Shown here: piece after piece, positions 1 through 6,657 of the stretch | Position numbering within the stretch: position 1 is the first letter of the stretch | How the letters are laid out: each line of letters starts with the position of its first letter | Origin: SZUA-186 sp039714155 | Lineage (GTDB): Bacteria > Pseudomonadota > Gammaproteobacteria > UBA9214 | Assembly (NCBI GenBank): GCA_039714155.1 | Contig: JBDLJX010000021.1 | Location: forward strand, 1 to 34,072 | Length of the DNA stretch: 34,072 bases | Reading direction: 5' to 3' | The notes under the pieces: model-generated | The model's database searches: none | What the model saw: the letters and a program-made list of their open reading frames with translations, nothing else | What the model was told of the DNA's origin: nothing | Translations under genes and position numbers: made by a program

Positions 1-3
1 CGG

Positions 4-123
4 ATGCAGATAGTCACCCCCCGGTCTGCTGCCGACTTTGCCAGCTATTACGAATTGCGCTGGAAGCTGTTACGTGCACCCTGGGACCAGCTGGCCGGCC
101 GTCAGGGCATGACGGCGCCGTAG
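4..123 (+). pseudogene. GNAT acetyltransferase, N-terminal remnant
   Basis: The frame opens at ATG (4) and reads 39 residues before a TAG. The motif around YYELRWKLLRAPW is the typical N-terminal strand and first helix of GNAT-family N-acetyltransferases. The remaining roughly 110 residues, including the acetyl-CoA binding region, are absent: after residue 32 the reading becomes unrelated and stops. A palindromic element begins 17 bases downstream, so the truncation may be linked to insertion or rearrangement there. The start could lie outside the window, although the ATG fits the usual family start. I am fairly sure of the family and less sure of how the gene was broken. Confidence 0.55.
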
Positions 124-140
124 TCCGGCAACAGGCCCTA

Positions 141-405
141 GTGCTCTATCAAGGTGATAATTACGGATTCAGCGTCCCTGTGGTGTTTCGCAGCAAGGCG
201 CAGTGCGAAGGCAATGGCCATTTCCCTTGTCGAGCACTGGAACGCAGCTGCGGGACACCACAGGGACGCCCTTCGGGTTAGCTTGTCAACGTCCACGGAC
301 CGCGTTCCGCCTCTTGACAAGGGAATGGCCATTGCCGGCGAGGCGCGCCTTGCCGTGGACGTTGACAAGCTAACTGAACTCGCAATTATCACCTTGATAG
401 AGCAC
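141..405. mobile_element. MITE-like palindromic element flanked by TA
   Basis: Positions 138-162 and 384-408 form a perfect 25-bp inverted repeat. If the flanking TA (139-140 and 406-407) is the target duplication, the element is 265 bp and begins with GTGCTC. It holds further nested inverted repeats: 172-186 with 255-269 (15 bp, perfect), 278-298 with 353-373 (21 bp, perfect), and an imperfect pair at 213-234 with 311-333. It encodes no transposase. The two 84-codon frames that cross it on opposite strands are mirror products of the palindrome, not genes. A TA duplication with terminal inverted repeats suggests mobilisation by an IS630/Tc1-mariner-type transposase, but this is inference. Confidence 0.75.
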
Positions 406-728
406 TAGTCCATTACCAGTTCGGATTCCAGCATCTCGCCATTGGTATCGATGCGAATCCCCTTGACGCCCGGCACACGGATGAGGATGTAGGCAGCCAG
501 CAGTATCAGCAGTTTTTTATTGTCGTTATGCATGGCGGTCAGCATCTTGTCGCCGACAATCTGGCAACGCTGTACCGCGTCAGGATGATCGACCCAGTCC
601 CGACTCATCTGCCAGCCGCGGTCCATGTCACGGTCCATTTTGCCAAAAAATTCCTTGCCTTCCGCAAGGATGCGTGCCGGTACATCGACTGGATAGATTT
701 GTTCTTCAACAACAACATTCAGTATCAT
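405..728 (-). CDS. conserved hypothetical protein (107 aa)
   Basis: This is a small acidic cytoplasmic protein of 107 residues with no signal peptide or membrane segment. It has a strand-rich N-terminus, a central region with MDRDMDRGWQMSR and HPDAVQRCQI, and a C-terminal segment (PGVKGIRIDT) ending in acidic residues. I cannot assign a function. The ATG at 728 has AAGGT upstream in the mRNA sense. The stop codon TAG (405-407) lies within the end of the neighbouring palindromic element, so the original C-terminus may have been slightly different. The gene is divergent from the PKHD-type oxygenase with a 77-bp gap, which contains a GTTTTA/TAAAAC inverted repeat (730-747). Confidence 0.7.
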   Translation of the reverse strand: MILNVVVEEQIYPVDVPARILAEGKEFFGKMDRDMDRGWQMSRDWVDHPDAVQRCQIVGDKMLTAMHNDNKKLLILLAAYILIRVPGVKGIRIDTNGEMLESELVMD

Positions 729-805
729 GGTTTTACCTTGTTAAAACGGCCTTCAAAAGGTCTATATTACTTGATTACACACCACCGACGCAGGGAACCC
801 GCCGC

Positions 806-1477
806 ATGCTGACCCGTATTGAAGGTGTACTTGACAGCGCACAGCTGGATGTTGCCCGCACTATCATTGACAGCGGACAATTCACCGATGGCCGCATATC
901 TGCCGGCATGGCTGCCCGGCGCGTCAAGCACAACGAGGAATTGTCCCTCAATGAACAGCAAACCCGCGACCTGAACAATCTCGTCATGGGCAGCCTGGTC
1001 GAGCACCCGGTCTATCGCAGCGCCGCCATGCCGTTAAAGATCGCTGCACCCTACTACGCCCGCTACACAGCGGGTATGTCCTATGGCCGGCATGTCGATG
1101 ACCCGGTCATGGGACAAGGCGAGATCTACCGTTCCGATGTCTCAGTCACTATCTTCCTCAATTCACCCGACGAGTACGATGGTGGTGAACTGATGATCCA
1201 GACCAGTTTTGGCGAACAACAGATCAAGTTACCGGCCGGTGATGCAGTCATTTACCCTTCTTCCAGTATTCACCGCGTTGCAGAGGTCACGAGTGGCGAA
1301 CGCATTGTCGCTGCCAGCTGGATCCAGAGCATGGTGCGTGACCCGGAAAAACGCGCGCTGTTGCACGAACTCAACCAGGCACGCGAGAAGTTGCTTGCCG
1401 GGAAGCCCGACGCCGATGAGACGCACCAGGTCAACCAGTCCTACATTAACCTGGTTCGCATGTGGTCAGAGATATAG
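806..1477 (+). CDS. PKHD-type Fe(II)/2-oxoglutarate hydroxylase (PiuC/YbiX family)
   Basis: The 223-residue protein matches the length and layout of the PiuC/YbiX family (about 225 aa). The iron ligands are H96 and D98 (RHVDDPV) and H156 (SSSIHRV). R166 (GERIVAAS) is the expected 2-oxoglutarate-binding arginine. The C-terminal tail is the helical region typical of the family. I chose the ATG at 806 because AGGGAA lies about 9 bases upstream and the longer frame adds residues unlike the family. Family members in other bacteria are often linked to iron uptake, but no TonB receptor is seen here. The substrate is unknown. It converges on the next oxygenase gene with a 19-bp gap. Confidence 0.85.
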   Translation: MLTRIEGVLDSAQLDVARTIIDSGQFTDGRISAGMAARRVKHNEELSLNEQQTRDLNNLVMGSLVEHPVYRSAAMPLKIAAPYYARYTAGMSYGRHVDDPVMGQGEIYRSDVSVTIFLNSPDEYDGGELMIQTSFGEQQIKLPAGDAVIYPSSSIHRVAEVTSGERIVAASWIQSMVRDPEKRALLHELNQAREKLLAGKPDADETHQVNQSYINLVRMWSEI

Positions 1478-1496
1478 CTACAACCCGCATAAGGGG

Positions 1497-2060
1497 TTAG
1501 CCGTCAGCCGGGCCGACATTCATACCGACAGACAACCGTAACCCCGAGCTGGAATTGGCAGTCACCTCATGCAGTACTGCCGGAGCAAACAGCACCAACT
1601 TGCCTTCTTGCGCCTGGATCACAATCTTCCTGGCATTTTCGTGCAGGATCAGGTCGCCGGAATTTTCGGGAACGCGAATGTAATATACTGCCGAGAGCAA
1701 CTCATCGTTCTCATCGTGGTGATGTGGTACAGTCCGATGCCCCGCTTCCATGGCATTAAACCAGAACCCGGCCCTTAATGTTGCCGCCGGGACACCCAGC
1801 AACTGCCCGGCCTGTTGTTTCACCACATCCAGCAGCGCGGCAATATCCGGAATGTCTGCCTCTTTTATATAGATATTCTCGAAGCGGCCTTGAAAATAAT
1901 GCGATTGCCTTGTTCGGTCTGTACCGGACAATGCCATAAACCGGGCGTACAAACTGGCGTTAAGTCTAGCCGACTTTTCTAATGTTAATTCTTGAAAAAG
2001 CATGTCAGACTCAGGAAATACTCCATCCGGGAGGTTCGTCCAGGTGATACAGGCGGGCAC
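1497..2060 (-). CDS. putative 2OG-Fe(II) oxygenase (2OG-FeII_Oxy_5-like)
   Basis: This is a 187-residue protein. The double-stranded beta-helix signature is an HHHDE motif, in which H114 and D116 form the HxD pair. The distal histidine is H164 (PAVLHEV), followed by R175 (GLRLSVGMNVG). The central stretch (ELLSAVYYIRVPENSGDLIL) is the pattern of the 2OG-FeII_Oxy_5 / TIGR02466 group, whose substrates are unknown. The GTG start at 2060 has AAGAGG upstream; an ATG at 2003 is a possible alternative but would shorten the N-terminal region. It is divergent from the cysteine-free DsrC paralogue and is the second of three 2OG-Fe(II) oxygenases within 4 kb. Confidence 0.75.
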   Translation of the reverse strand: MPACITWTNLPDGVFPESDMLFQELTLEKSARLNASLYARFMALSGTDRTRQSHYFQGRFENIYIKEADIPDIAALLDVVKQQAGQLLGVPAATLRAGFWFNAMEAGHRTVPHHHDENDELLSAVYYIRVPENSGDLILHENARKIVIQAQEGKLVLFAPAVLHEVTANSSSGLRLSVGMNVGPADG

Positions 2061-2141
2061 TTTAGCCTCTTCCGATAGCGGTCATATTGCAATACAATTT
2101 GGCTGAAATTTCTTTACTGGATTTAAATCAGGAGCACAGCA

Positions 2142-2480
2142 ATGGCACTGGAAGTAAACGGCAAGAGCATCGAGACCGATGCAAACGGCAACCTCACAGA
2201 CCCGTCTGCCTGGGATGAAGATGTCGCCAAAGCACTCGCTGCCGAGGATAGCATCGAACTGACCCAGGAACATTGGGACGTAATCAATTACCTGCGTTCA
2301 GAATATTTTGATAATAACGGTGAGCAGCCCATGGAGCGCGCGATCAATAAAGGTATGGCCAGGATCTGGGGCAGGAAAGTCAGCAGTAAAGACCTCTATG
2401 TGCTGTTTCCGCTCGCGCCCAGCAAGCAGGGTAACAAGATTGCGGGATTACCGTACGTCGCGCGTAAAGGCGGTTATTAA
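2142..2480 (+). CDS. DsrC/TusE-family paralogue lacking all cysteines (RspA-like)
   Basis: The 112-residue protein clearly has the DsrC fold: the N-terminal VNGKSIETDANGNL strand pair, the WDEDVAKALA helix, the LTQEHWDVINYLR helix and the LYVLFPLAPSKQGNKIAGLP C-terminal region. True DsrC carries two redox cysteines, one in the segment before AGLP and one as the penultimate residue. Here they are replaced by Asn and Gly (ending RKGGY), and there is no cysteine anywhere. It therefore cannot carry persulfide or form the DsrC trisulfide. Cysteine-free members of the family have been grouped as RspA-type proteins with a suggested regulatory role. AGGAG (2130-2134) precedes the ATG. The gene stands alone and ends before a strong terminator. 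Confidence 0.88.
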   Translation: MALEVNGKSIETDANGNLTDPSAWDEDVAKALAAEDSIELTQEHWDVINYLRSEYFDNNGEQPMERAINKGMARIWGRKVSSKDLYVLFPLAPSKQGNKIAGLPYVARKGGY

Positions 2481-2572
2481 GCACGGTCATTCAGACCTGA
2501 CCTGACCGTCGCCGCAGTTGCTCGACTGCCATGAATATGTCTGGATACTCTTTAGCCGTCACCAGCCCCATC

Positions 2573-2606
2573 AAAAAAGCCGCACCTTTTGGGGTGCGGC
2601 TTTTTT
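2573..2606. terminator. bidirectional intrinsic terminator
   Basis: A perfect 14-bp stem (2573-2586 with 2593-2606) encloses a 6-base loop. It has an A-run on the left and a T-run on the right, so it can act on both strands. It lies between the convergent DsrC-like gene (+) and the 67-aa gene (-). A weaker hairpin, ACGGTCA/TGACCGT (2483-2489 with 2503-2509), lies directly after the stop codon of the DsrC-like gene. Confidence 0.92.
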
Positions 2607-2624
2607 AATAGCATTAAATCGACT

Positions 2625-2828
2625 CTAGCGATGCGAACCCTTTTCAGCGTGGGCCATGTCAACCAGTTTGTTGGCAAGATCCGTGTATTCCTGGCGGAAG
2701 TTGTGCAGCGGGTGGCCATCTTCACTGACGAAGTAGTCCTCCATCTCAACACCTTTCTGGTGTTCGAAATCAATGAACTTCTTCTGCATTTCCAGCAGTT
2801 TCTTGATGATTTCCTGCTTTTCACTCAT
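2625..2828 (-). CDS. small conserved-looking hypothetical protein (67 aa)
   Basis: This is a 67-residue, highly charged and probably all-helical protein with no cysteine, signal peptide or membrane segment. It contains a central HPLHNFRQEY motif and ends in AEKGSHR. It ends 18 bases from a strong bidirectional terminator and has its own 131-bp upstream gap, so it is probably transcribed alone. I have a general impression that similar short proteins occur in sulfur-oxidising gammaproteobacteria, but I cannot name a family or function. An overlapping frame on the same strand (2552-2824) shows no protein-like features and is rejected. Confidence 0.65.
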   Translation of the reverse strand: MSEKQEIIKKLLEMQKKFIDFEHQKGVEMEDYFVSEDGHPLHNFRQEYTDLANKLVDMAHAEKGSHR

Positions 2829-2959
2829 GGCGCGATCTCCGGAAATAGGTAATTCTTCTGTGTGTCACCAGTTAGGTGAAACTATAGCCACTGCCCTGGT
2901 AAGCGAACATATCCCATATGGGCAGTCATGCAGATGGTTACATCTGCGGCCTGCGGCGA

Positions 2960-3652
2960 CTATTCGCCGTCAGTGTCCTTGACCGGCTTGATACCCTTGT
3001 GCGGAATAAACAGACCACAGCCGAACTCCCGACCTTCGCCAAGCCCGGCCTGCTGCAGGTGTACGGACTGCTCGGGCTCCAGATCGGCCACCATCAGGCT
3101 GCGGGTGAATACGGGGCCATCAGGGAATGCCAGGCTATGGGTAATACCGCACAGCATCTTGCGAGAGCGGATACCAAGTGCCGTAAGTGCCTGCATGGCT
3201 TCACCGAGAAACTGTTCCTCGTCTGTACTGCTATCGGCAATCACGTAGCGCGCAAACAGGGTTGGCAGCGAACTCAGCAGATGCACATCTGACTTGCCGA
3301 TCTCCAGAGGATGACCGTCGATATCCAGGGTATTACCGGAAAGCTGGCGCGCTTCATCGAGGTGATGGGCCGGCACGCGCAGGCGCAGCCGTGTCCGGCG
3401 GGACAGGTGCAGGAATTCGTTGGCAGTATCTTCCGGCCGAAACCAGCCATGGCCGGACGCCGCACCATGAATCAGGTGAACGCCGGCGCCGGCTTCCGAT
3501 TTCAGCCAGGGCAATGCACGCATTAACTCTGTCGACAGGGCATACGCATGGTCCAGCGGAATCGTCGGGCACCTGATCGCAAACGACACATCAACGATAT
3601 CATCCGGGATGACATACCCGGGCGTTTTCTTGCTGTCATCATTCCAGTACAT
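2960..3652 (-). CDS. orphan Cas6-like protein (Cmx6-type)
   Basis: The 230-residue protein resembles the Cas6/Cmx6 (type I-MYXAN) group. It has an N-terminal strand (VIDVSF-like) followed by DHAYALS with H35, a HLIHGAASGHGW segment (60-70), an LHLSRRTRLRLRVP strand (81-94) and a C-terminal glycine-rich loop (203-220, GLGEGREFGCGLFIPHKG), the hallmark RNA-contacting loop of Cas6 RAMP proteins. Cas6 proteins process CRISPR precursor RNA, but no repeat array or other cas gene lies in the window, so the substrate here is unknown. It is the last gene of a minus-strand group, 24 bases after the 64-aa gene. A weak AGG-type ribosome site precedes the ATG. Confidence 0.75.
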   Translation of the reverse strand: MYWNDDSKKTPGYVIPDDIVDVSFAIRCPTIPLDHAYALSTELMRALPWLKSEAGAGVHLIHGAASGHGWFRPEDTANEFLHLSRRTRLRLRVPAHHLDEARQLSGNTLDIDGHPLEIGKSDVHLLSSLPTLFARYVIADSSTDEEQFLGEAMQALTALGIRSRKMLCGITHSLAFPDGPVFTRSLMVADLEPEQSVHLQQAGLGEGREFGCGLFIPHKGIKPVKDTDGE

Positions 3653-3676
3653 AATGATTACCTGCCTGCACCTGTG

Positions 3677-3871
3677 TCAGGCCTGCTGTGCTGATGAGAA
3701 AGCCGCCTCAAGGCGATCTTCCCAGTCTTCCGGTGTATCCGGATACGGCGGTCTGACATCCATGCGGAAAAACATTTCGCCGCCACGTGCACGCGTCTTC
3801 ACCTCTGCCATTAGCCCTTCGAAGGACTCGAGGTCATGATTCTGCAACATCACTTCACTCAGCCAGAGCAT
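3677..3871 (-). CDS. small hypothetical protein (64 aa) between TauD-like and Cas6-like genes
   Basis: A 64-residue protein starts at the ATG at 3871, which has AGGAG 7 bases upstream; a longer frame from 3895 lacks such a site. The start overlaps the end of the TauD-like gene by 13 bases, which suggests translational coupling. The protein is soluble and acidic, with an amphipathic N-terminal helix (MLWLSEVMLQNHDLESFEGL), an ARGGEMFFRMDVRPPYPD core and a WEDRLEAAF tail. I recognise no family. Its placement between the oxygenase and the Cas6-like gene suggests that it works with one or both. Confidence 0.7.
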   Translation of the reverse strand: MLWLSEVMLQNHDLESFEGLMAEVKTRARGGEMFFRMDVRPPYPDTPEDWEDRLEAAFSSAQQA

Positions 3872-4803
3872 CCAGATACTCCTGCGTCTTTGCATTGCGG
3901 TCCTGTGCCGCGGATTCGATCATGGTAGCGCGCCCGAAACAGCAGACGTTCCTTGCCAACCGCCACATCATCCGAAAACGCTTCCCGCTTGTGTAATATA
4001 TTATTGCAGATTATGCCCTGCCCGGCATGCAGCCGGTGTCTGAATATACAGGCTGAATCGCTTGCCAGAAGTTCGGCCAGAAACCCCACGGCCGCTCGTG
4101 TAATGGCATCATCCACCCACTTGATACTGCGGGTCCGCGCCGTGTAGCGCATATGCAGAGCGCCGGTCTGCTGTTCAATCGAGAATACCGGCCCGGTCTG
4201 TTCGGGGCGCAGCATTTTACCATCCACGACATTCGCCGGGATCGTCATGACATCCGGCCGCATCAGCGCGGCAATATAGTCGGGGCTCTCGTCGCGCATC
4301 AGCAGGTAGGCAATCTCGTGATCGAGAAACAGGTTATCACCGCCGCTGGCCGGCTCTTCGGCACAGTGCATGATGATGCCGCGCACCTGTTCTGCCGCTG
4401 TGTTGTAGTAACCGTCAGTATGCCAGTTCAGCGGCTTGTTCGTATAGGGAATATAATATGCATCCATCGCATGCGATTTTACCCGCAGCGAGGTGATACT
4501 GTCTTCATCGGCCCGCAGGTTATGGTCGAGATGCTCAAGCCCGACCGCCCGGCCAAGTGTCCGGACCAGTTCCTTGTTGCCGGGGTACCCGTCCGGCAAC
4601 TGGTACAGGCACATATTGGCCTTGCAGCACAGCGCCAGGATCTGACGGCACTCGGCATCATCCGGCCCGTCCGCGCGGGCGAGACTGACTGTCAGGTCCG
4701 CTGTTGTCTGCGGATAGCCACATAATTTATTGGCTCGCCATGCCTCATAGGTTGCCGTATCGGCAAGATCGAAGGGGCTGGAAATCACGGCTTGCTGTGT
4801 CAT
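3859..4803 (-). CDS. TauD/TfdA-family 2-oxoglutarate dioxygenase-like protein
   Basis: The 314-residue protein carries the TauD/TfdA fold signature. The HxD iron ligands are H128 and D130 (NWHTDGYYN), the distal histidine is H271 (ILHKREAF) and arginines at 290/292 (RARYHDR) fit 2-oxoglutarate binding. The substrate cannot be read from sequence; family members act on taurine, carnitine precursors, lipids and others. I prefer the ATG at 4803. An in-frame GTG at 4833 would add 10 residues, and neither start has a clear ribosome site. It heads the minus-strand group with the 64-aa and Cas6-like genes, transcribed away from the dsr operon. A Fur-box-like palindrome lies about 115 bp upstream. Confidence 0.82.
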   Translation of the reverse strand: MTQQAVISSPFDLADTATYEAWRANKLCGYPQTTADLTVSLARADGPDDAECRQILALCCKANMCLYQLPDGYPGNKELVRTLGRAVGLEHLDHNLRADEDSITSLRVKSHAMDAYYIPYTNKPLNWHTDGYYNTAAEQVRGIIMHCAEEPASGGDNLFLDHEIAYLLMRDESPDYIAALMRPDVMTIPANVVDGKMLRPEQTGPVFSIEQQTGALHMRYTARTRSIKWVDDAITRAAVGFLAELLASDSACIFRHRLHAGQGIICNNILHKREAFSDDVAVGKERLLFRARYHDRIRGTGPQCKDAGVSGCSG

Positions 4804-4871
4804 AGCGGGGCTGCATGTCTGGTGCTGTGGCACCGGCTCGATGATCCGTACAATATTGACAGGGTGTGCGA

Positions 4872-4900
4872 TTTATACACCGCTTCGCCCGTATTCTCAT
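4872..4900 (-). promoter_or_regulatory. candidate promoter of the TauD-like/Cas6-like operon
   Basis: Read on the minus strand, ATGAGA (4900-4895) and TATAAA (4877-4872) are spaced by 17 bp. They match four of six and five of six sigma-70 consensus bases. The position about 70-100 bp upstream of the ATG at 4803 is reasonable. This is a pattern match only. Confidence 0.4.
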
Positions 4901-4917
4901 CACATCGCCTAGTTATT

Positions 4918-4936
4918 GATAATGAGAGTCATTCGT
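4918..4936. promoter_or_regulatory. Fur-box-like palindrome
   Basis: GATAATGAGAGTCATTCGT matches 14 of 19 positions of the classical Fur box, and its core is a perfect AATGA-GAG-TCATT inverted repeat. It lies between the divergent TauD-like gene and dsrA, 17 bp upstream of the candidate minus-strand -35 box and about 370 bp from dsrA. Iron control of the TauD-like/Cas6-like operon is the simpler reading, because the dioxygenase needs Fe(II). No fur gene is in the window. Confidence 0.45.
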
Positions 4937-5308
4937 ATCTGGTTGCAAGAAATTACCCCCCCGAAGGGCTGGCTCAGAAAGTCATGAAAGTAATTAAGTT
5001 CACGTTAATATAAGAAAAAATTGTACTCATATTAAAAATTACACGCACCTCGACTAACTACTGGAATTTTCATGTGAATTTTGCCAATACCCCTTTCGAG
5101 ATACGGGGGTAATCGGACGCCACCCCATGGGTAGGATATGTTCCCCGCGACACCCCACCTAAAATGCACCTAATCAAGAGGTTGACTGCCTGCAGCCCGG
5201 CCGTTAACTCGCTGATTTACCTGTTGGCTGACTTACCAGACAGCCAGCCTCGCGCAAAAGTAATCAGTATTAACCGGTGATGTAAGAGACAAAAAACAGG
5301 AGATCTCC
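4937..5308. promoter_or_regulatory. dsrA upstream region
   Basis: No convincing gene lies in this part of the 475-bp divergent gap. Positions 4983-5045 are markedly AT-rich. Further on are the inverted repeats TACCCC/GGGGTA (5088-5093 with 5106-5111) and TGGCTG/CAGCCA (5225-5230 with 5241-5246), either of which could be an operator. A weak sigma-70-like pair, TTGACT (5182-5187) and TTAACT (5204-5209), has a 16-bp spacer. AGGAG (5298-5302) is the dsrA ribosome site. Expression of dsr operons is known to be induced by reduced sulfur compounds in A. vinosum; which of these elements matters here is unknown. Confidence 0.4.
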
Positions 5309-6574
5309 ATGGCCAAGACCAATTATCCAACACCAATGCTTGATAACCTGGAGAGCGGCCCATGGCCGAGCTTCATTACCGGTATCAAGCGACTGCGTGA
5401 CGAGCATCCGGATGAACGTATCAACAATGTGACCAACAGCCTGCTCGGTCAGCTGGAACATTCGTATGAAACCCGCAAGGGCTACTGGAAAGGCGGCACC
5501 GTCAGTGTCTATGGTTATGGCGGCGGTATTATCCCGCGGTTCTCCGAAGTCGGCGATGCTTTCCCTGAGTCCAGAGAATTTCACACCCTGCGTGTGCAGC
5601 CGCCGGCCGGTAACTTCTATACCACCACTATGCTGCGCCAGCTCGGTGACAGCTGGGAAAAATGGGGGTCCGGCCTGGTGACCTTCCACGGTCAGACCGG
5701 CAACATCATGTTCATCGGTGCCAACACGGAAAACACCCAGCATTTCTTTGACGAGATCAACGAATACGGCTTCGACCTCGGCGGTGCCGGTCCGTGCGTG
5801 CGTACCGCCATGTCCTGTGTCGGTGGCGCCCGTTGCGAAATGTCCAACTGCAACGAGCACGGCATCCATCGTTTGATGGTGAACAATTTCACCGACGACG
5901 TGCATCGCCCGGCCCTGCCCTACAAGTTCAAGTTCAAGGTCTCCGGCTGCCCGAACGACTGCCAGAATGCCATCGAGCGTTCCGATTTTGCCATCATCGG
6001 CACCTGGCGCGATGACATGAAGGTCAACCAGGAAGAGATCAAAAACTACATTGCCAAGAAAGGCCGTCAGTACATTATCGACAACGTCATCACGCGTTGC
6101 CCGACCCAGGCCATCTCACTGGACGACAATGACAACTTCATCGTTGACAATCACAACTGCGTGCGCTGCATGCACTGCCTGAACGTTATGCCGAAGGCAC
6201 TGCACCCGGGTGATGACAAGGGCGTGACCATCCTGATCGGTGGCAAGCGCACCCTGAAGATTGGTGACCTCATGGGTACCGTCGTGGTCCCGTTCAAGAA
6301 GCTCGAAACCGAGGAAGACTACGAAAGCCTGCAGGAAATGGCCGAAGAGATCGTCGATTTCTGGGCAGAAAACGGCCTTGAGCACGAGCGCTGCGGTGAA
6401 ATGATCGAGCGTATCGGTCTGGTGAACTTCCTCGAAGGCATCGGCGTTGATGTCGACCCGAATATGGTCAGCAGCCCGCGCCAGAGTTCCTATGTCCGCA
6501 TGGACGGCTGGGACGAAGAGGCCGAGAAGTGGTTCGAGCGCAAGCGTGAGGAAAAACAGGCCGCTTCCGCGTAA
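5309..6574 (+). CDS. dsrA: reverse dissimilatory sulfite reductase, alpha subunit
   Basis: DsrA pairs with DsrB in the cytoplasmic alpha2-beta2 siroheme enzyme that, in sulfur oxidisers, releases sulfite from DsrC-bound sulfur. The 421-residue length fits oxidative DsrA. The siroheme/[4Fe-4S] cysteines are at 170, 176, 214 and 218 (SCVGGARC and GCPNDC), with C163 and C181 nearby. A ferredoxin domain inserted at about 260-300 holds C264 and the CVRCMHC motif (C284, C287, C290). AGGAG lies 6 bases before the ATG. It is the first gene of the dsr operon; an 83-bp gap with a TCCCGG/CCGGGA hairpin (6603-6623) separates it from dsrB. The oxidative assignment rests on the operon content (dsrEFH and dsrL present, dsrD absent). 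Confidence 0.97.
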   Translation: MAKTNYPTPMLDNLESGPWPSFITGIKRLRDEHPDERINNVTNSLLGQLEHSYETRKGYWKGGTVSVYGYGGGIIPRFSEVGDAFPESREFHTLRVQPPAGNFYTTTMLRQLGDSWEKWGSGLVTFHGQTGNIMFIGANTENTQHFFDEINEYGFDLGGAGPCVRTAMSCVGGARCEMSNCNEHGIHRLMVNNFTDDVHRPALPYKFKFKVSGCPNDCQNAIERSDFAIIGTWRDDMKVNQEEIKNYIAKKGRQYIIDNVITRCPTQAISLDDNDNFIVDNHNCVRCMHCLNVMPKALHPGDDKGVTILIGGKRTLKIGDLMGTVVVPFKKLETEEDYESLQEMAEEIVDFWAENGLEHERCGEMIERIGLVNFLEGIGVDVDPNMVSSPRQSSYVRMDGWDEEAEKWFERKREEKQAASA

Positions 6575-6657
6575 CCGGTCATTCCAGTTCGTATCAAGAC
6601 AGTCCCGGCGTCTCGCACCGGGATCTGTTCAATAACCAAAGATTTCAGGAGAGTCAC

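Noticed and set aside
138..408. Two 84-codon frames on opposite strands across the palindromic element
   Set aside because: Their near mirror-image products result from the inverted repeats; they have no ribosome sites or protein family character.
674..805. Upstream extension of the PKHD-type hydroxylase
   Set aside because: It overlaps the divergent gene, and the family starts at the residue encoded at 806, which has a ribosome site.
2960..3652. A CRISPR array associated with the Cas6-like gene
   Set aside because: No set of regularly spaced direct repeats is visible anywhere in the window.
4153..4725. 190-codon frame antisense to the TauD-like gene
   Set aside because: The minus strand carries the full TauD motif set; this is a shadow frame caused by codon composition.
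4792..5013. 73-codon plus-strand frame in the region upstream of dsrA
   Set aside because: It starts antisense to the TauD-like gene, crosses the Fur-like site and promoter region, and has no ribosome site or recognisable features.
5270..5905. 211-codon frame antisense to dsrA
   Set aside because: dsrA is certain on the plus strand, and the antisense product has no coherent fold or start signal.
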